From positions 1-18,362 of the forward strand of contig JAQUOO010000012.1 of assembly GCA_028717055.1 (NCBI GenBank): a stretch of 18,362 nucleotides of DNA. Reading direction: 5' to 3'. The translations under genes were made by a program, and so were the position numbers. The notes beneath the pieces are model-generated. The model worked only from the letters and a program-made list of their open reading frames with translations. It did no database searches and was not told the DNA's origin. The DNA comes from Candidatus Omnitrophota bacterium (GTDB lineage Bacteria > Omnitrophota > Gorgyraeia > Gygaellales > Profunditerraquicolaceae). Shown here one piece after another: positions 7,661 through 15,265 of this stretch (its first letter is position 1; the number at the start of each line of letters is the position of its first letter).

Positions 7661-8602
7661 ATGTTTGAATCTTTATTCTATATCATTGTATTCCCGGGTA
7701 TGATTTTCCTGATTGCTTTCGCGTTAATCGCGGAATTTATAGACCGCAAGATCTACGCCCGCTTGCAAAATAGGGTTGGGCCCCCATGGTTTCAGCCTTT
7801 AGCGGATTTTATCAAGCTGGCGGGTAAAGAAGATATTGTTCCGGCTGATTCCAACGCCAGGATGTTTAAAGTAGCCCCGATATTCGCTTTAGCTTCGGCG
7901 ATAACCGCATTCCTTTATATCCCTCTTTGGAAAACAGAAGCGCTGTTTTCTTTTAGAGGAGACATAATCGTTGTGCTTTATCTGTTGACTGTTCCGACTT
8001 TGGCCTTTTTTATCGGAGGGTGGTATTCGACTTCGTTATACTCAAGGATCGGCTCAGTGCGTTCGCTCACGCAGTTATTTGCTTACGAAGTTCCTTTGTT
8101 CATGGGAATTTTATCTTCAGCGCTTTTGGCAGACACTTGGTCGTTAAAGGAGCTTTCAGAATTTTATATGGCTCATCCTTGGTTCTGGATGTTTAATTTG
8201 CCGGGTTTCGGAGTAGCTTTAGTCAGTTTATTGGGTAAACTTGAAAAAGTGCCCTTTGATATTCCCGAAGCCGAAACTGAAATAGTCGCTGGGGGATTTA
8301 CCGAGTATGGCGGAAGGTTATTGGGTTTTCTGAGAATGACTTTAGACGTAGAGATGGTTGCCGCAAGCGCATTGCTGGCTTTGGTATTTTTCCCGTTTGG
8401 TTTAAATATAAATCCTGTGTTAGGGTTTGGGATTTTTATTATCAAGATTTTGTTTATCGTTAGCCTGATTGCATTATTACGCACAGTTGTCGCGCGTTTA
8501 AGGATCGACCAGATGATTAATTTCTGCTGGAAGTTTCTGGTGCCCGTGGCGTTATTGCAGCTTTTGCTTAATCTTATTCTGAAAGGACTACTTTTAAAAT
8601 GA
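7661..8602 (+). CDS. NuoH-like (EchB/HycD) membrane subunit
   Basis: This 313-residue, roughly eight-helix membrane protein anchors the hydrogenase module and links it to the pump. Family signatures are visible: ERK-type segment EFIDRKIYARLQNRVGPP (residues 25-42) with PLADFIKLAGKEDIVP after it, RSLTQLFAYEVPLFMG at 134-149, and KVPFDIPEAETEIVAGGFTE at 196-215. The cluster of acidic residues in the last motif corresponds to the charged cavity that couples redox chemistry to proton movement in complex I and Ech/Mbh. It lies between the catalytic subunit and the ferredoxin-like subunit, as nuoH lies before nuoI. Its stop overlaps the next start (ATGA). No strong ribosome binding site precedes the ATG at 7661, consistent with translation coupled to the preceding gene. 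Confidence 0.95.
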   Translation: MFESLFYIIVFPGMIFLIAFALIAEFIDRKIYARLQNRVGPPWFQPLADFIKLAGKEDIVPADSNARMFKVAPIFALASAITAFLYIPLWKTEALFSFRGDIIVVLYLLTVPTLAFFIGGWYSTSLYSRIGSVRSLTQLFAYEVPLFMGILSSALLADTWSLKELSEFYMAHPWFWMFNLPGFGVALVSLLGKLEKVPFDIPEAETEIVAGGFTEYGGRLLGFLRMTLDVEMVAASALLALVFFPFGLNINPVLGFGIFIIKILFIVSLIALLRTVVARLRIDQMINFCWKFLVPVALLQLLLNLILKGLLLK

Positions 8603-8976
8603 GACCGGGAAAGATGTTAAGAGAGGTTCTTGGTTCTGTCTTTAAGAAGCCGGCTACTAATTTGTATCCAGCGCAAAAAATGGATATGCCGGAAGGATTC
8701 CGCGGAAAGATTAAATTTGATTCGGGGAAATGCATCGGCTGCAAAATGTGCATGCGGGATTGCCCGACTAATGCTATTACTATCAACAAGGCCGGTGAAG
8801 GTAAATTCGAGGCTGTTTTTGACCTGAGCCGTTGTATTTATTGCGCGCAGTGTGTGGATACCTGCCCTAAGAAAGCGCTCTCTTCTACCAAAGAAGTGGA
8901 ACTAGCTCAACTTGACAAGAAAAAGCTAATAGTGGCCTTTCCATACAAAGAAGACCCAGCAAAGCCGAAGGAATAG
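8599..8976 (+). CDS. NuoI-like (EchF/HycF) 2[4Fe-4S] ferredoxin subunit
   Basis: This 125-residue soluble electron-transfer subunit holds two [4Fe-4S] clusters. The ligand sets are Cys45-x2-Cys48-x2-Cys51-x3-Cys55-Pro and Cys79-x2-Cys82-x2-Cys85-x3-Cys89-Pro. It should accept electrons from reduced ferredoxin and pass them to the small subunit. No NuoE, NuoF or NuoG follows, so there is no visible NADH-oxidising module, which supports ferredoxin as donor. The N-terminal segment (LREVLGSVFKKPATNLYP) matches the amphipathic lead that docks NuoI to the membrane arm. A charged C-terminal tail (KKKLIVAFPYKEDPAKPKE) follows the second cluster. The gene is the last of the complex, overlapping the NuoH-like gene by ATGA. 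A 238-bp non-coding gap follows. Confidence 0.94.
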   Translation: MRPGKMLREVLGSVFKKPATNLYPAQKMDMPEGFRGKIKFDSGKCIGCKMCMRDCPTNAITINKAGEGKFEAVFDLSRCIYCAQCVDTCPKKALSSTKEVELAQLDKKKLIVAFPYKEDPAKPKE

Positions 8977-8985
8977 TTAATATAT

Positions 8986-9194
8986 AAAAGGTAAAAGTAA
9001 AACTTTAATTACAAATGACAAAATTCAAAATCCAAAATAAATTCAAAGTCCGAAACTTAAATGTAAAAATAAAGGTTTTGTTATTTAGTATTTGTCATTT
9101 AGATTTATTTTGAATTTTGGGTTTTGGTATTTGACATTAACAGTTTTATTTTAGCTTTTTAGTTGTGGCTTTACATTTTCATTTTTTACCTTTT
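8986..9194. repeat. Family B AT-rich palindrome, copy 1
   Basis: This element fills most of the 238-bp gap between the hydrogenase cluster and the DedA gene. The outer ends are inverted copies (AAAAGGTAAAA at 8986-8996, TTTTTACCTTTT at 9183-9194). Inside, AATGACAAAATTCAAAATCC (9014 on) faces TATTTGACATTAA (to 9140) across an AT-rich centre with TTTATTTTGAATTTTGG on the right. The same core recurs near 16824 and 17244. As RNA it would form a long, weak hairpin at the end of the hydrogenase message and could protect or end it. No reading frame of note is present. Nothing else is seen in the gap. Confidence 0.85.
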
Positions 9195-9214
9195 AATTAA
9201 ACTAAATAAAACTT

Positions 9215-9805
9215 ATGGTTTATTCTAGCGTATTGCAGAACGACCTGACCGGTTTAATCGCCAGGTTTGGGGATTTTGGCGTTTTTCTGGCTATGTTCTT
9301 TGAGTCGTCAGTTGTGCCTTTGCCGTCTGAAGTGATCATCATCGGAGCTGGAGCGATCGGGATTCCTTTAGGTTCAGTTCTCATTTTTGGTTCGCTGGGT
9401 TCGACTTTCGGGGCGATGATAGGCTATGCTCTCGGCAGGTACGCAGCTATGCCGGTATTATTGAAGTTCGGCAAGTTTATACTTATTAAGCCGCATCATA
9501 TTTATAAAGCCGAAGAGTTCGCTAAAAAATACGGGATAATGAGTGTTCTTATCGGCAGAGTTATTCCGATAGTGCCTTTTAAGGTTTTTTCTATTGCCGC
9601 GGGGATTACCTGCCTTCCGTTTGTGCCATTTGTATTTTGCACGCTGCTCGGGGTCCTGCCTAGGATATTGTTATTAGCTCTTTTTGGCGCGGCAATCGTT
9701 AAGTATACGAAAATAGTTTTAATCCTGGTTGTTTTTGCGGTGTTGATATTCTTGGCATATAGAATATTGAATTTGGTTTACGCCAGGAGAAAAAGAAAAA
9801 AATAA
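9215..9805 (+). CDS. DedA-family (VTT domain) membrane protein
   Basis: This 196-residue inner-membrane protein belongs to the DedA/SNARE-associated family, whose bacterial members act in membrane-lipid flipping (undecaprenyl phosphate or phospholipid recycling) and in envelope and proton-gradient homeostasis. The diagnostic parts are FFESSVVPLPSEVIII (residues 28-43, with Glu30, Pro35, Pro37 and Glu39) and the GSTFGAMIGYALGRYA re-entrant segment near 62-77. The second half-motif is GRVIPIVPFKVFSIAAG (114-130), with Arg115 conserved and Lys123 where most members have a second arginine. Three or four hydrophobic helices and a basic C-terminus (YARRKRKK) complete it. No clear ribosome binding site precedes ATG 9215. 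The ExbB-like gene follows after a 68-base gap, so it may share a transcript with the ExbBD and pyrophosphatase genes. The precise substrate cannot be told. Confidence 0.9.
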   Translation: MVYSSVLQNDLTGLIARFGDFGVFLAMFFESSVVPLPSEVIIIGAGAIGIPLGSVLIFGSLGSTFGAMIGYALGRYAAMPVLLKFGKFILIKPHHIYKAEEFAKKYGIMSVLIGRVIPIVPFKVFSIAAGITCLPFVPFVFCTLLGVLPRILLLALFGAAIVKYTKIVLILVVFAVLIFLAYRILNLVYARRKRKK

Positions 9806-9810
9806 ATTTT

Positions 9811-9870
9811 ATGATGTTGCCCGGTGCTATTCGGTATTACGCCGGTGTTGCCCAGGTGGGCAGGGGGTAA
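9811..9870 (+). other. Possible 19-codon leader ORF with hairpin before exbB-like gene
   Basis: ATG ATG TTG CCC opens a 19-codon frame that ends in TAA at 9868-9870, three bases before the next start. Its last codons overlap a perfect 6-bp inverted repeat (TGCCCA 9849-9854, TGGGCA 9857-9862) and the AGGGGG ribosome binding site (9862-9867) of the ExbB-like gene. Translation of it could couple to, or open, the downstream site. It may equally be chance, because so short a frame has little statistical support and I do not recognise the peptide. Confidence 0.2.
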
Positions 9871-9873
9871 AAA

Positions 9874-10491
9874 ATGACAATTTGGCAGATGCTTAAGAGC
9901 GGCGGTTTGACAATCTATATTCTTTTAGCCTGTTCGATTTTGTCGCTAGCTATTATTATGGAAAGATATGTTTATTACCGTAAAAGATCTAAAATTAAAA
10001 GAAAAGACTTTATGGCCAGAATTTCGGTGGATCTGGAAAAGGGCAATACTGTTAAAGCTTTAGATACCTGCAAGAATGCGGATACCCCTTTTTCAAGCGT
10101 AGTCTATGCGGGATTAAATTTAGCCGGCCATAACGAAATGCTTATATCCAATACCATGGAGAGAGAGATAGCTATTGAGACGGTCAAGCTCGAAAAATAT
10201 ACCAGTATAGTCGGGACAATCGGAGGCACGGCGGTTTATATCGGGCTTTTTGGCACGGTTTTGGGGATTATCCGGGCCTTTCATGATATATCAGTGGCTG
10301 GTTCCGGCGGCATAGGCGTAGTTATAAGCGGGATATCCGAATCTTTGGCTTGCACGGCTATGGGGTTATGTGTTGCGGTTCCGGCGGTTATAGCGTATAA
10401 TTATTTCAGCAAAAAGATCGATAATTTTATTACCGATATGGAATTGTGCGCTTCGCAAACCTTGGATCTATTGGCGATCAAGCGGAAATGA
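9874..10491 (+). CDS. exbB: MotA/TolQ/ExbB proton-channel protein
   Basis: This 205-residue membrane protein would form the pentameric proton channel that, with the next gene product, converts the ion gradient into mechanical work on the envelope. Three hydrophobic helices are visible at about 12-32, 112-135 and 155-178, with a large cytoplasmic loop between the first two. The channel signature is GLFGTVLGIIRAFHDIS (124-140) and ISESLACTAMGLCVAVPAVI (154-173), including Glu156 and the helix-3 small-residue pattern. AGGGGG lies six bases before ATG 9874. The stop overlaps the ExbD-like start (ATGA). Neither a TonB gene nor TolA, TolB or Pal is visible in the window. ExbB, TolQ and AglQ-type proteins cannot be separated by eye, so the gene symbol is a family name. 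Confidence 0.9.
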   Translation: MTIWQMLKSGGLTIYILLACSILSLAIIMERYVYYRKRSKIKRKDFMARISVDLEKGNTVKALDTCKNADTPFSSVVYAGLNLAGHNEMLISNTMEREIAIETVKLEKYTSIVGTIGGTAVYIGLFGTVLGIIRAFHDISVAGSGGIGVVISGISESLACTAMGLCVAVPAVIAYNYFSKKIDNFITDMELCASQTLDLLAIKRK

Positions 10492-10895
10492 ACTTACGTA
10501 AGCCCAAACAAAAACTGATAGCCGAGATAAATATAGCTCCTTTTACCGACGTTATCCTGGTTCTTTTGATAATATTCATGATCACAACGCCTTTAATACT
10601 TCAAACAAGCCTCAAGGTAAACTTGCCGCAAGCTGCCAGTGCGGCTCCGGTAAATGAAACGGGTCCGATTAATATAGTCATAACTAATGAAGGCGTGGTG
10701 TATCTAGACGGAGTATTGGTAACTCGTAAGGAATTAAGGGAAAGAGTTAGCTTAAGACATAAGAGCGATCCGTCTTTGGGGGTAATCGTAAGTTCTGACA
10801 GGCTCGTGCGTTTTAAGGACATTGTGGGCGTGTTGGATATTTTAAATACGGTGGGTATTAGGAATCTGAATATTGCGGCAACAACGGAGCGATAA
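10488..10895 (+). CDS. exbD: ExbD/TolR-like proton-channel partner
   Basis: This 135-residue protein has one N-terminal transmembrane helix and a periplasmic domain. The start ATG at 10488 overlaps the preceding stop. An upstream in-frame start at 10446 would add fourteen residues inside the ExbB-like gene and is rejected. The helix carries the essential aspartate: INIAPFTDVILVLLIIFMI, with Asp21. This is the residue that is protonated in ExbD and TolR. The following region (VNLPQAAS, INIVITNEGVVYLDG, ELRERVSLR, GVIVSSDRLVRFKDIVGVLD) matches the ExbD periplasmic fold with its typical beta-alpha order. It works as a dimer inside the ExbB pentamer. A 74-base gap separates it from the pyrophosphatase gene. 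Confidence 0.93.
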   Translation: MNLRKPKQKLIAEINIAPFTDVILVLLIIFMITTPLILQTSLKVNLPQAASAAPVNETGPINIVITNEGVVYLDGVLVTRKELRERVSLRHKSDPSLGVIVSSDRLVRFKDIVGVLDILNTVGIRNLNIAATTER

Positions 10896-10969
10896 ACTAT
10901 ATCGAGGTAATGGTGGAGCGTATTTATACGTAGCAGCGATTTAACAAAAAGGAAAGGAGAAGTAGCAAA

Positions 10970-13252
10970 ATGTTAGGTTTGATGAATGCCAGTGTTTTTG
11001 AGAGTTTTGCGATTTGGGGGGTGCTTTTAATCGCCTTCTTGGGATTAGGTTACGCTTTGTTTCTGCGTAAACAGGTTTTGAGCCAGGATAAAGGGACTCA
11101 AGGCATGCAGGATGTCTGGAATGCTATCCGCACAGGCGCGGATGCCTATTTAAAGCGCCAGTTAAAAAGCATACTTCCTTTAATATTAGTTCTTACCGCG
11201 GTTTTGTTTTTCTCGGTTTATGTCATACCTCCGAGTGACGAAGCGCTAAAGCGTTTCAGCAATTTTGCTCCGGATATGGTGCGCTTGATTGTCGGTTTTG
11301 GAAGAGCTGCCGCGTTTATCATGGGAGCTTTCTTTTCTCTTACCGTCGGACAGTTCGGTATGCGTATGGCAGTTGAGGGGAATGTGCGCGTAGCTTCTGC
11401 TTCGCGTAGAAGTTTTGCCGAAGCTTTAAAGATCGCTTATCGCACAGGGACTATCACCGGTATGCTTACTGACGGGCTTGGCCTTTTAGGCGGCACAGCG
11501 ATATTCATTATTTTCGGTATCGCCTCTCCGGATGTTTTATTAGGGTTTGGTTTTGGCGGCACGCTTTTGGCGCTTTTTATGCGCGTGGGCGGCGGTATTT
11601 ACACCAAGGCTGCTGATGTAGGAGCTGATCTGGTAGGTAAAGTTGAGAAGAATATCCCTGAAGATGATCCCAGGAATGCCGCGGTTATCGCTGATCTGGT
11701 AGGAGATAATGTCGGTGATTGCGCAGGTATGGCGGCGGATATTTTCGAGTCATATGAAGTTACAATTGTTTCCGGGTTGATCTTAGGTTTGGCTTTAGTT
11801 TCGATCACCGGTGAATTGAAGTGGATAGTTTTCCCGCTTTTAGTGCGCGGTATCGGAGTGCTTTCTTCGATTATCGGGACCTATTTAGTTAAGGGTAAGA
11901 AGGGGGAAGATAAAGGCCAGGATGCGTTTAAGAGTATTAATCTGGGGTTCTATTCGTCTGCCGCTATTTCCATAGCCGCGTTTTTGATCTTAGCTCATTA
12001 TTATATGCATGAGTGGAGAGCGTTCTTCTCGGTTGCCATAGGTATTGTTTTGGCTATAGTCATTGACGAAGTAACCAAATATTTTACCCATACGCATCAC
12101 GCGCCGGTAAAAGAGATAGCATCTTCTAGCAAAACCGGGTCAGCGACTTTAATTTTACGCGGTTTGTCCATTGGTTTTGAGTCCAGCGCCTGGCAATTTA
12201 TTGTTATCGCTTTGACAATCATGGCTGCTATCGTGATCTATTGGGGCCAGCCTGTCGTGTTTATTCTTTACGGCGTTGCCATGACCGGTATCGGCATGCT
12301 TACTTTGACAGGTAATAACGTAGCTATGGATTCATTCGGCCCGATCGCCGATAACGCTAACGGCATCGGTGAAATGGCGCATTTAGAAAAAGATGCCCGT
12401 CAGATTATGGCAGATCTTGATGCGGTTGGAAATACCACTAAAGCAATCACTAAAGGTGTTGCCATCGGTTCGGCGGTAATTGCCGCTGTTTCTTTGTTCG
12501 GCGCGTTTCTTACCGATGTCACAAAAGTGCAGGCCCAGATGGGAATAGTTGATTCCCTGCGCCTGTTAATAACCGGTATCAGGGTGTCTGAGCCGATTGT
12601 TTTTGTCGGTGTTTTGATCGGCGCCGCGATTCCGTGTTTATTCTCCAGTTTAATGATTAATTCCGTAGCCCGCGCAGCCAGTCTTATTGTTGATGAGGTG
12701 CGTAGACAGTTTCATACTCCCGGGCTTATGGAAGGCAAGGTTAAGCCGGATTATAAGAAAGCAGTAGATATTTGTACTATAGCAGCGCAAAAAGAACTTG
12801 TAGGTCTGGCTTTAATCGCCGTGTTGAGCCCGCTTTTAATCGGTATGCTTTTAAGGGTTGAAGCTCTAGGCGGATTCCTTGCAGGCGTAATTGTTTCAGG
12901 GCAGCTTTTGGCAGTCTTTATGGCTACTGCAGGCGGCGCCTGGGATAACGCCAAGAAAACCATTGAAGATGGTTTATACGGCGGGAAGGGTTCGGATGCG
13001 CATAAAGCTTCAGTTGTCGGCGACACTGTTGGAGATCCTTTAAAGGATACCTCCGGGCCGGCGTTAAACCCAATGATTAAGGTAATTAATATGGTTTCGC
13101 TTCTGGCTGCACCCATAATTATTCATTATCGTATAACCAACGCGGGCGTTATAATCAGTATGGTGCTTTGCGTGGTTGTGATATTTGGAGCGATCATTTA
13201 TTCCAAGCACGGTGCGTTAAGCTTCAAGAAAAAGGGCGAAACAGGTTTCTAA
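10970..13252 (+). CDS. hppA: Membrane-bound proton-translocating pyrophosphatase, K+-independent type
   Basis: This 760-residue integral membrane enzyme hydrolyses cytosolic pyrophosphate and pumps ions across the membrane. Active-site motifs are complete: DVGADLVGKVEKNIPEDDPR (216-235), DNVGDCAGMAADIFESYE (246-263, with the semi-conserved Glu260), GNNVAMDSFGPIADNANGIG (448-467), GGAWDNAKKTIEDG (655-668) and VVGDTVGDPLKDTSGPALNP (682-701). GNTTKAITKG at 487-496 has Lys491 at the position that separates K+-independent enzymes (Lys) from K+-dependent ones (Ala), so a K+-independent, most likely H+-pumping type is expected. Start ATG 10970 follows GGAAAGGAG. It is slightly longer than many homologues because of inserts near 300-320 and 380-390. 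The next gene starts three bases after its stop. The family call is certain. The ion specificity is inferred from established signatures. Confidence 0.97.
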   Translation: MLGLMNASVFESFAIWGVLLIAFLGLGYALFLRKQVLSQDKGTQGMQDVWNAIRTGADAYLKRQLKSILPLILVLTAVLFFSVYVIPPSDEALKRFSNFAPDMVRLIVGFGRAAAFIMGAFFSLTVGQFGMRMAVEGNVRVASASRRSFAEALKIAYRTGTITGMLTDGLGLLGGTAIFIIFGIASPDVLLGFGFGGTLLALFMRVGGGIYTKAADVGADLVGKVEKNIPEDDPRNAAVIADLVGDNVGDCAGMAADIFESYEVTIVSGLILGLALVSITGELKWIVFPLLVRGIGVLSSIIGTYLVKGKKGEDKGQDAFKSINLGFYSSAAISIAAFLILAHYYMHEWRAFFSVAIGIVLAIVIDEVTKYFTHTHHAPVKEIASSSKTGSATLILRGLSIGFESSAWQFIVIALTIMAAIVIYWGQPVVFILYGVAMTGIGMLTLTGNNVAMDSFGPIADNANGIGEMAHLEKDARQIMADLDAVGNTTKAITKGVAIGSAVIAAVSLFGAFLTDVTKVQAQMGIVDSLRLLITGIRVSEPIVFVGVLIGAAIPCLFSSLMINSVARAASLIVDEVRRQFHTPGLMEGKVKPDYKKAVDICTIAAQKELVGLALIAVLSPLLIGMLLRVEALGGFLAGVIVSGQLLAVFMATAGGAWDNAKKTIEDGLYGGKGSDAHKASVVGDTVGDPLKDTSGPALNPMIKVINMVSLLAAPIIIHYRITNAGVIISMVLCVVVIFGAIIYSKHGALSFKKKGETGF

Positions 13253-13255
13253 AAG

Positions 13256-15235
13256 ATGTCTCTAATTCAGCGGTTAAAAAATATCATCATCGGGAAATCG
13301 CGGGATCCTCAGGATTCCGCGATTTTCCATAAATTATCGTTAATAGCTTTCTTTGCCTGGATAGGCTTGGGCGCTGACGGTTTATCCTCATCTTGCTATG
13401 GCCCTCAGGAAGCATTTCTTGCTTTGGGAACGCACACCTACTTAAGTATTTTTGTGGCTTTGGGCACAGTGCTGACCATTTTTGTTATCAGCACAAGCTA
13501 TTCGCAGATAATTGAGCTTTTTCCCGGCGGAGGCGGAGGATATTTAGTAGGGAGCAAATTGCTTTCGCCAACGTTGGGAATGGTCTCTGGATGCGCGCTG
13601 CTCATTGATTATGTGTTGACTATCGCTATCTCTATCGCCAGCGGAGCAGACGCCTTATTCAGCTTTATGCCTTTAGGGTTGTATGCGTACAGGTTATCTT
13701 TTGCGATTATGGCTGTTCTTGTGCTAATGGTATTGAATATGCGCGGGATAAAAGAATCAGTGTTGGTATTAACCCCGATTTTCCTCACTTTTATAGTTAC
13801 TCATGTTTTTATTATTTTCTATAGTTTGTTTAAACACCCAGCGGGTTCAGGTACGTTAATAGCTTCTACGGCAAGCGAAGTGCATAATACCGTTTCAAGC
13901 TTAGGTTTATGGGGGACTATTTTTTTGATTCTTAAGGCATACAGTATGGGCGCAGGGACATTTACTGGTATTGAAGCGGTCAGTAACAGTACGAGTGTTT
14001 TGCGAGAGCCAAAAGTAGAAACCGCCAAGAAAACCATGCGTTATATGGCTATTTCGTTATCTTTTGTGGTGTTGGGTTTGATGATCGCTTATTTATTCTA
14101 TCAGGTTGTTCTTGAGCCCGGAAAAACATTAAACGCTACTCTCTTTGAACAAGTTACCTCTGGTTGGGGGAAATCCGGCTATGTATTTGTTTTGGTTGCC
14201 TTAATTTCAGAAGCTACCCTGCTTTTTGTTGCCGCTCAGACAGGGTTTCTTGGCGGTCCGGCAGTTCTGGCAAACATGGCCAATGATCGTTGGTTTCCTA
14301 ACAGGTTTTCAGCCTTAAGCGATAGATTAGTAACTCAGAATGGCATACTGATTATGGGCGGTTTGGCTTTGTTGGTTATGGTTATAACGGGAGGTTCAGT
14401 CAAGCTTTTGGTAGTTTTGTATAGTATCAACGTATTTATCACTTTTTGTTTCTCTCAGGCCGGAATGGTTCGGCATTGGTGGCAAGTGCGTTCTCAGGTT
14501 AAAGGCTGGAAAAAAAAGTTTTTTATTAACGGTACAGGGTTTATTCTGTGCGCTTTTATACTTGCGTCAATGATAATAATGAAATTTAGCGAAGGAGGAT
14601 GGATTACTCTATTTTTTACCGGTTCATTGATTGTGGTGGCAATTCTTGTGAAGCGGCATTATTATCAAACTGCAAAACTCCTGCATAGGTTAAATAATTT
14701 GGTTACTGTGGCAGAATCAGCCGAAGAGGCATTGTTGAATCCGGCGATTAATGTAACCCCAGAAACAAAACCCGACTTAAGATCCAAGACTGCAGTATTG
14801 CTGGTTAGCGGTTTTAATGGCATAGGTTTGCATACTTTATTTGGTATTATAAGGCTATTCGGAGGCGTATTCAAAAATTTTGTTTTTGTCCAGATAGGGA
14901 TAATTGATGCCGGGAACTTTAAAGGCACAAGCGAAGTGGGCAGATTAGAGACCGATGCCAAGACAGATATTACCCGTTATGTCAAATTTATGAATAAGCA
15001 GGGGTTTTATGCCGAAGGATTGTTCGAGGTAGGCACGGATGTGGTAGAAGAGGTAAGTAATATAGCCCCTCAGATCCTCAAGCGTTTTCCAAACTCGGTA
15101 TTTTTCGGCGGTCAGCTTATTTTTCCCAAAGATTCATTTGCTATACGATTTCTGCATAACTATACGGTTTTTGCCATGCAGAAGAAACTGTATAGAGAGG
15201 GAATTCCCTTTGTCATATTGCCTATAAGAGTTTAG
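13256..15235 (+). CDS. KimA-like APC-superfamily transporter, probable K+ importer
   Basis: This 659-residue protein has about 12 hydrophobic helices up to residue ~470 and then a cytosolic C-terminal domain (about 500-659). The N-terminal part matches KimA of Bacillus, a K+/H+ symporter with the APC fold. The pattern GADGLSSSCYGPQEA has Asp41 and Tyr48, seven residues apart as in KimA. LLIDYVLTIAIS has Asp118 and Thr122, matching KimA Asp117 and Thr121. LKAYSMGAGTFTGIEAVSN carries Thr237 in place of another reported ligand. GGGGGYLV (91-98) and LNMRGIKES (160-168) are also shared. The C-terminal domain (LLVSGFNGIGLHTL on) looks like the USP-like domain of KimA. Amino-acid permease is the likely automated label, but these residues favour potassium. 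It starts three bases after the pyrophosphatase stop, so the two are probably co-transcribed. Confidence 0.8.
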   Translation: MSLIQRLKNIIIGKSRDPQDSAIFHKLSLIAFFAWIGLGADGLSSSCYGPQEAFLALGTHTYLSIFVALGTVLTIFVISTSYSQIIELFPGGGGGYLVGSKLLSPTLGMVSGCALLIDYVLTIAISIASGADALFSFMPLGLYAYRLSFAIMAVLVLMVLNMRGIKESVLVLTPIFLTFIVTHVFIIFYSLFKHPAGSGTLIASTASEVHNTVSSLGLWGTIFLILKAYSMGAGTFTGIEAVSNSTSVLREPKVETAKKTMRYMAISLSFVVLGLMIAYLFYQVVLEPGKTLNATLFEQVTSGWGKSGYVFVLVALISEATLLFVAAQTGFLGGPAVLANMANDRWFPNRFSALSDRLVTQNGILIMGGLALLVMVITGGSVKLLVVLYSINVFITFCFSQAGMVRHWWQVRSQVKGWKKKFFINGTGFILCAFILASMIIMKFSEGGWITLFFTGSLIVVAILVKRHYYQTAKLLHRLNNLVTVAESAEEALLNPAINVTPETKPDLRSKTAVLLVSGFNGIGLHTLFGIIRLFGGVFKNFVFVQIGIIDAGNFKGTSEVGRLETDAKTDITRYVKFMNKQGFYAEGLFEVGTDVVEEVSNIAPQILKRFPNSVFFGGQLIFPKDSFAIRFLHNYTVFAMQKKLYREGIPFVILPIRV

Positions 15236-15237
15236 TC

Positions 15238-15265
15238 TTGACAGGTATCAAGCAGGCGGTAAAAT
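15238..15265 (+). promoter_or_regulatory. Sigma70-type promoter before the ATP synthase operon
   Basis: A perfect -35 hexamer TTGACA (15238-15243) is followed after 16 bases by TAAAAT (15260-15265), a five-of-six match to the -10 consensus. It begins two bases after the stop of the KimA-like gene, leaving a leader of about 60 bases before the first ATP synthase gene. Position and quality make it a likely operon promoter, but hexamer matches of this kind also occur by chance in AT-rich DNA. Confidence 0.55.

Noticed and set aside
9131..9136. TTGACA at the end of the family B palindromes as a promoter (also at 17370)
   Set aside because: No acceptable -10 hexamer lies 16-18 bases downstream in either copy. 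The word is part of the repeat arm.
10446..10487. Longer ExbD-like protein starting at 10446
   Set aside because: The extra residues do not fit the family, and ATG 10488 overlaps the ExbB-like stop as ATGA, the usual coupling.
10896..10969. Promoter or riboswitch before the pyrophosphatase gene
   Set aside because: Only a short CGTAT-TT-ATACG repeat and a good ribosome binding site are visible. No paired hexamers or conserved aptamer pattern was found.
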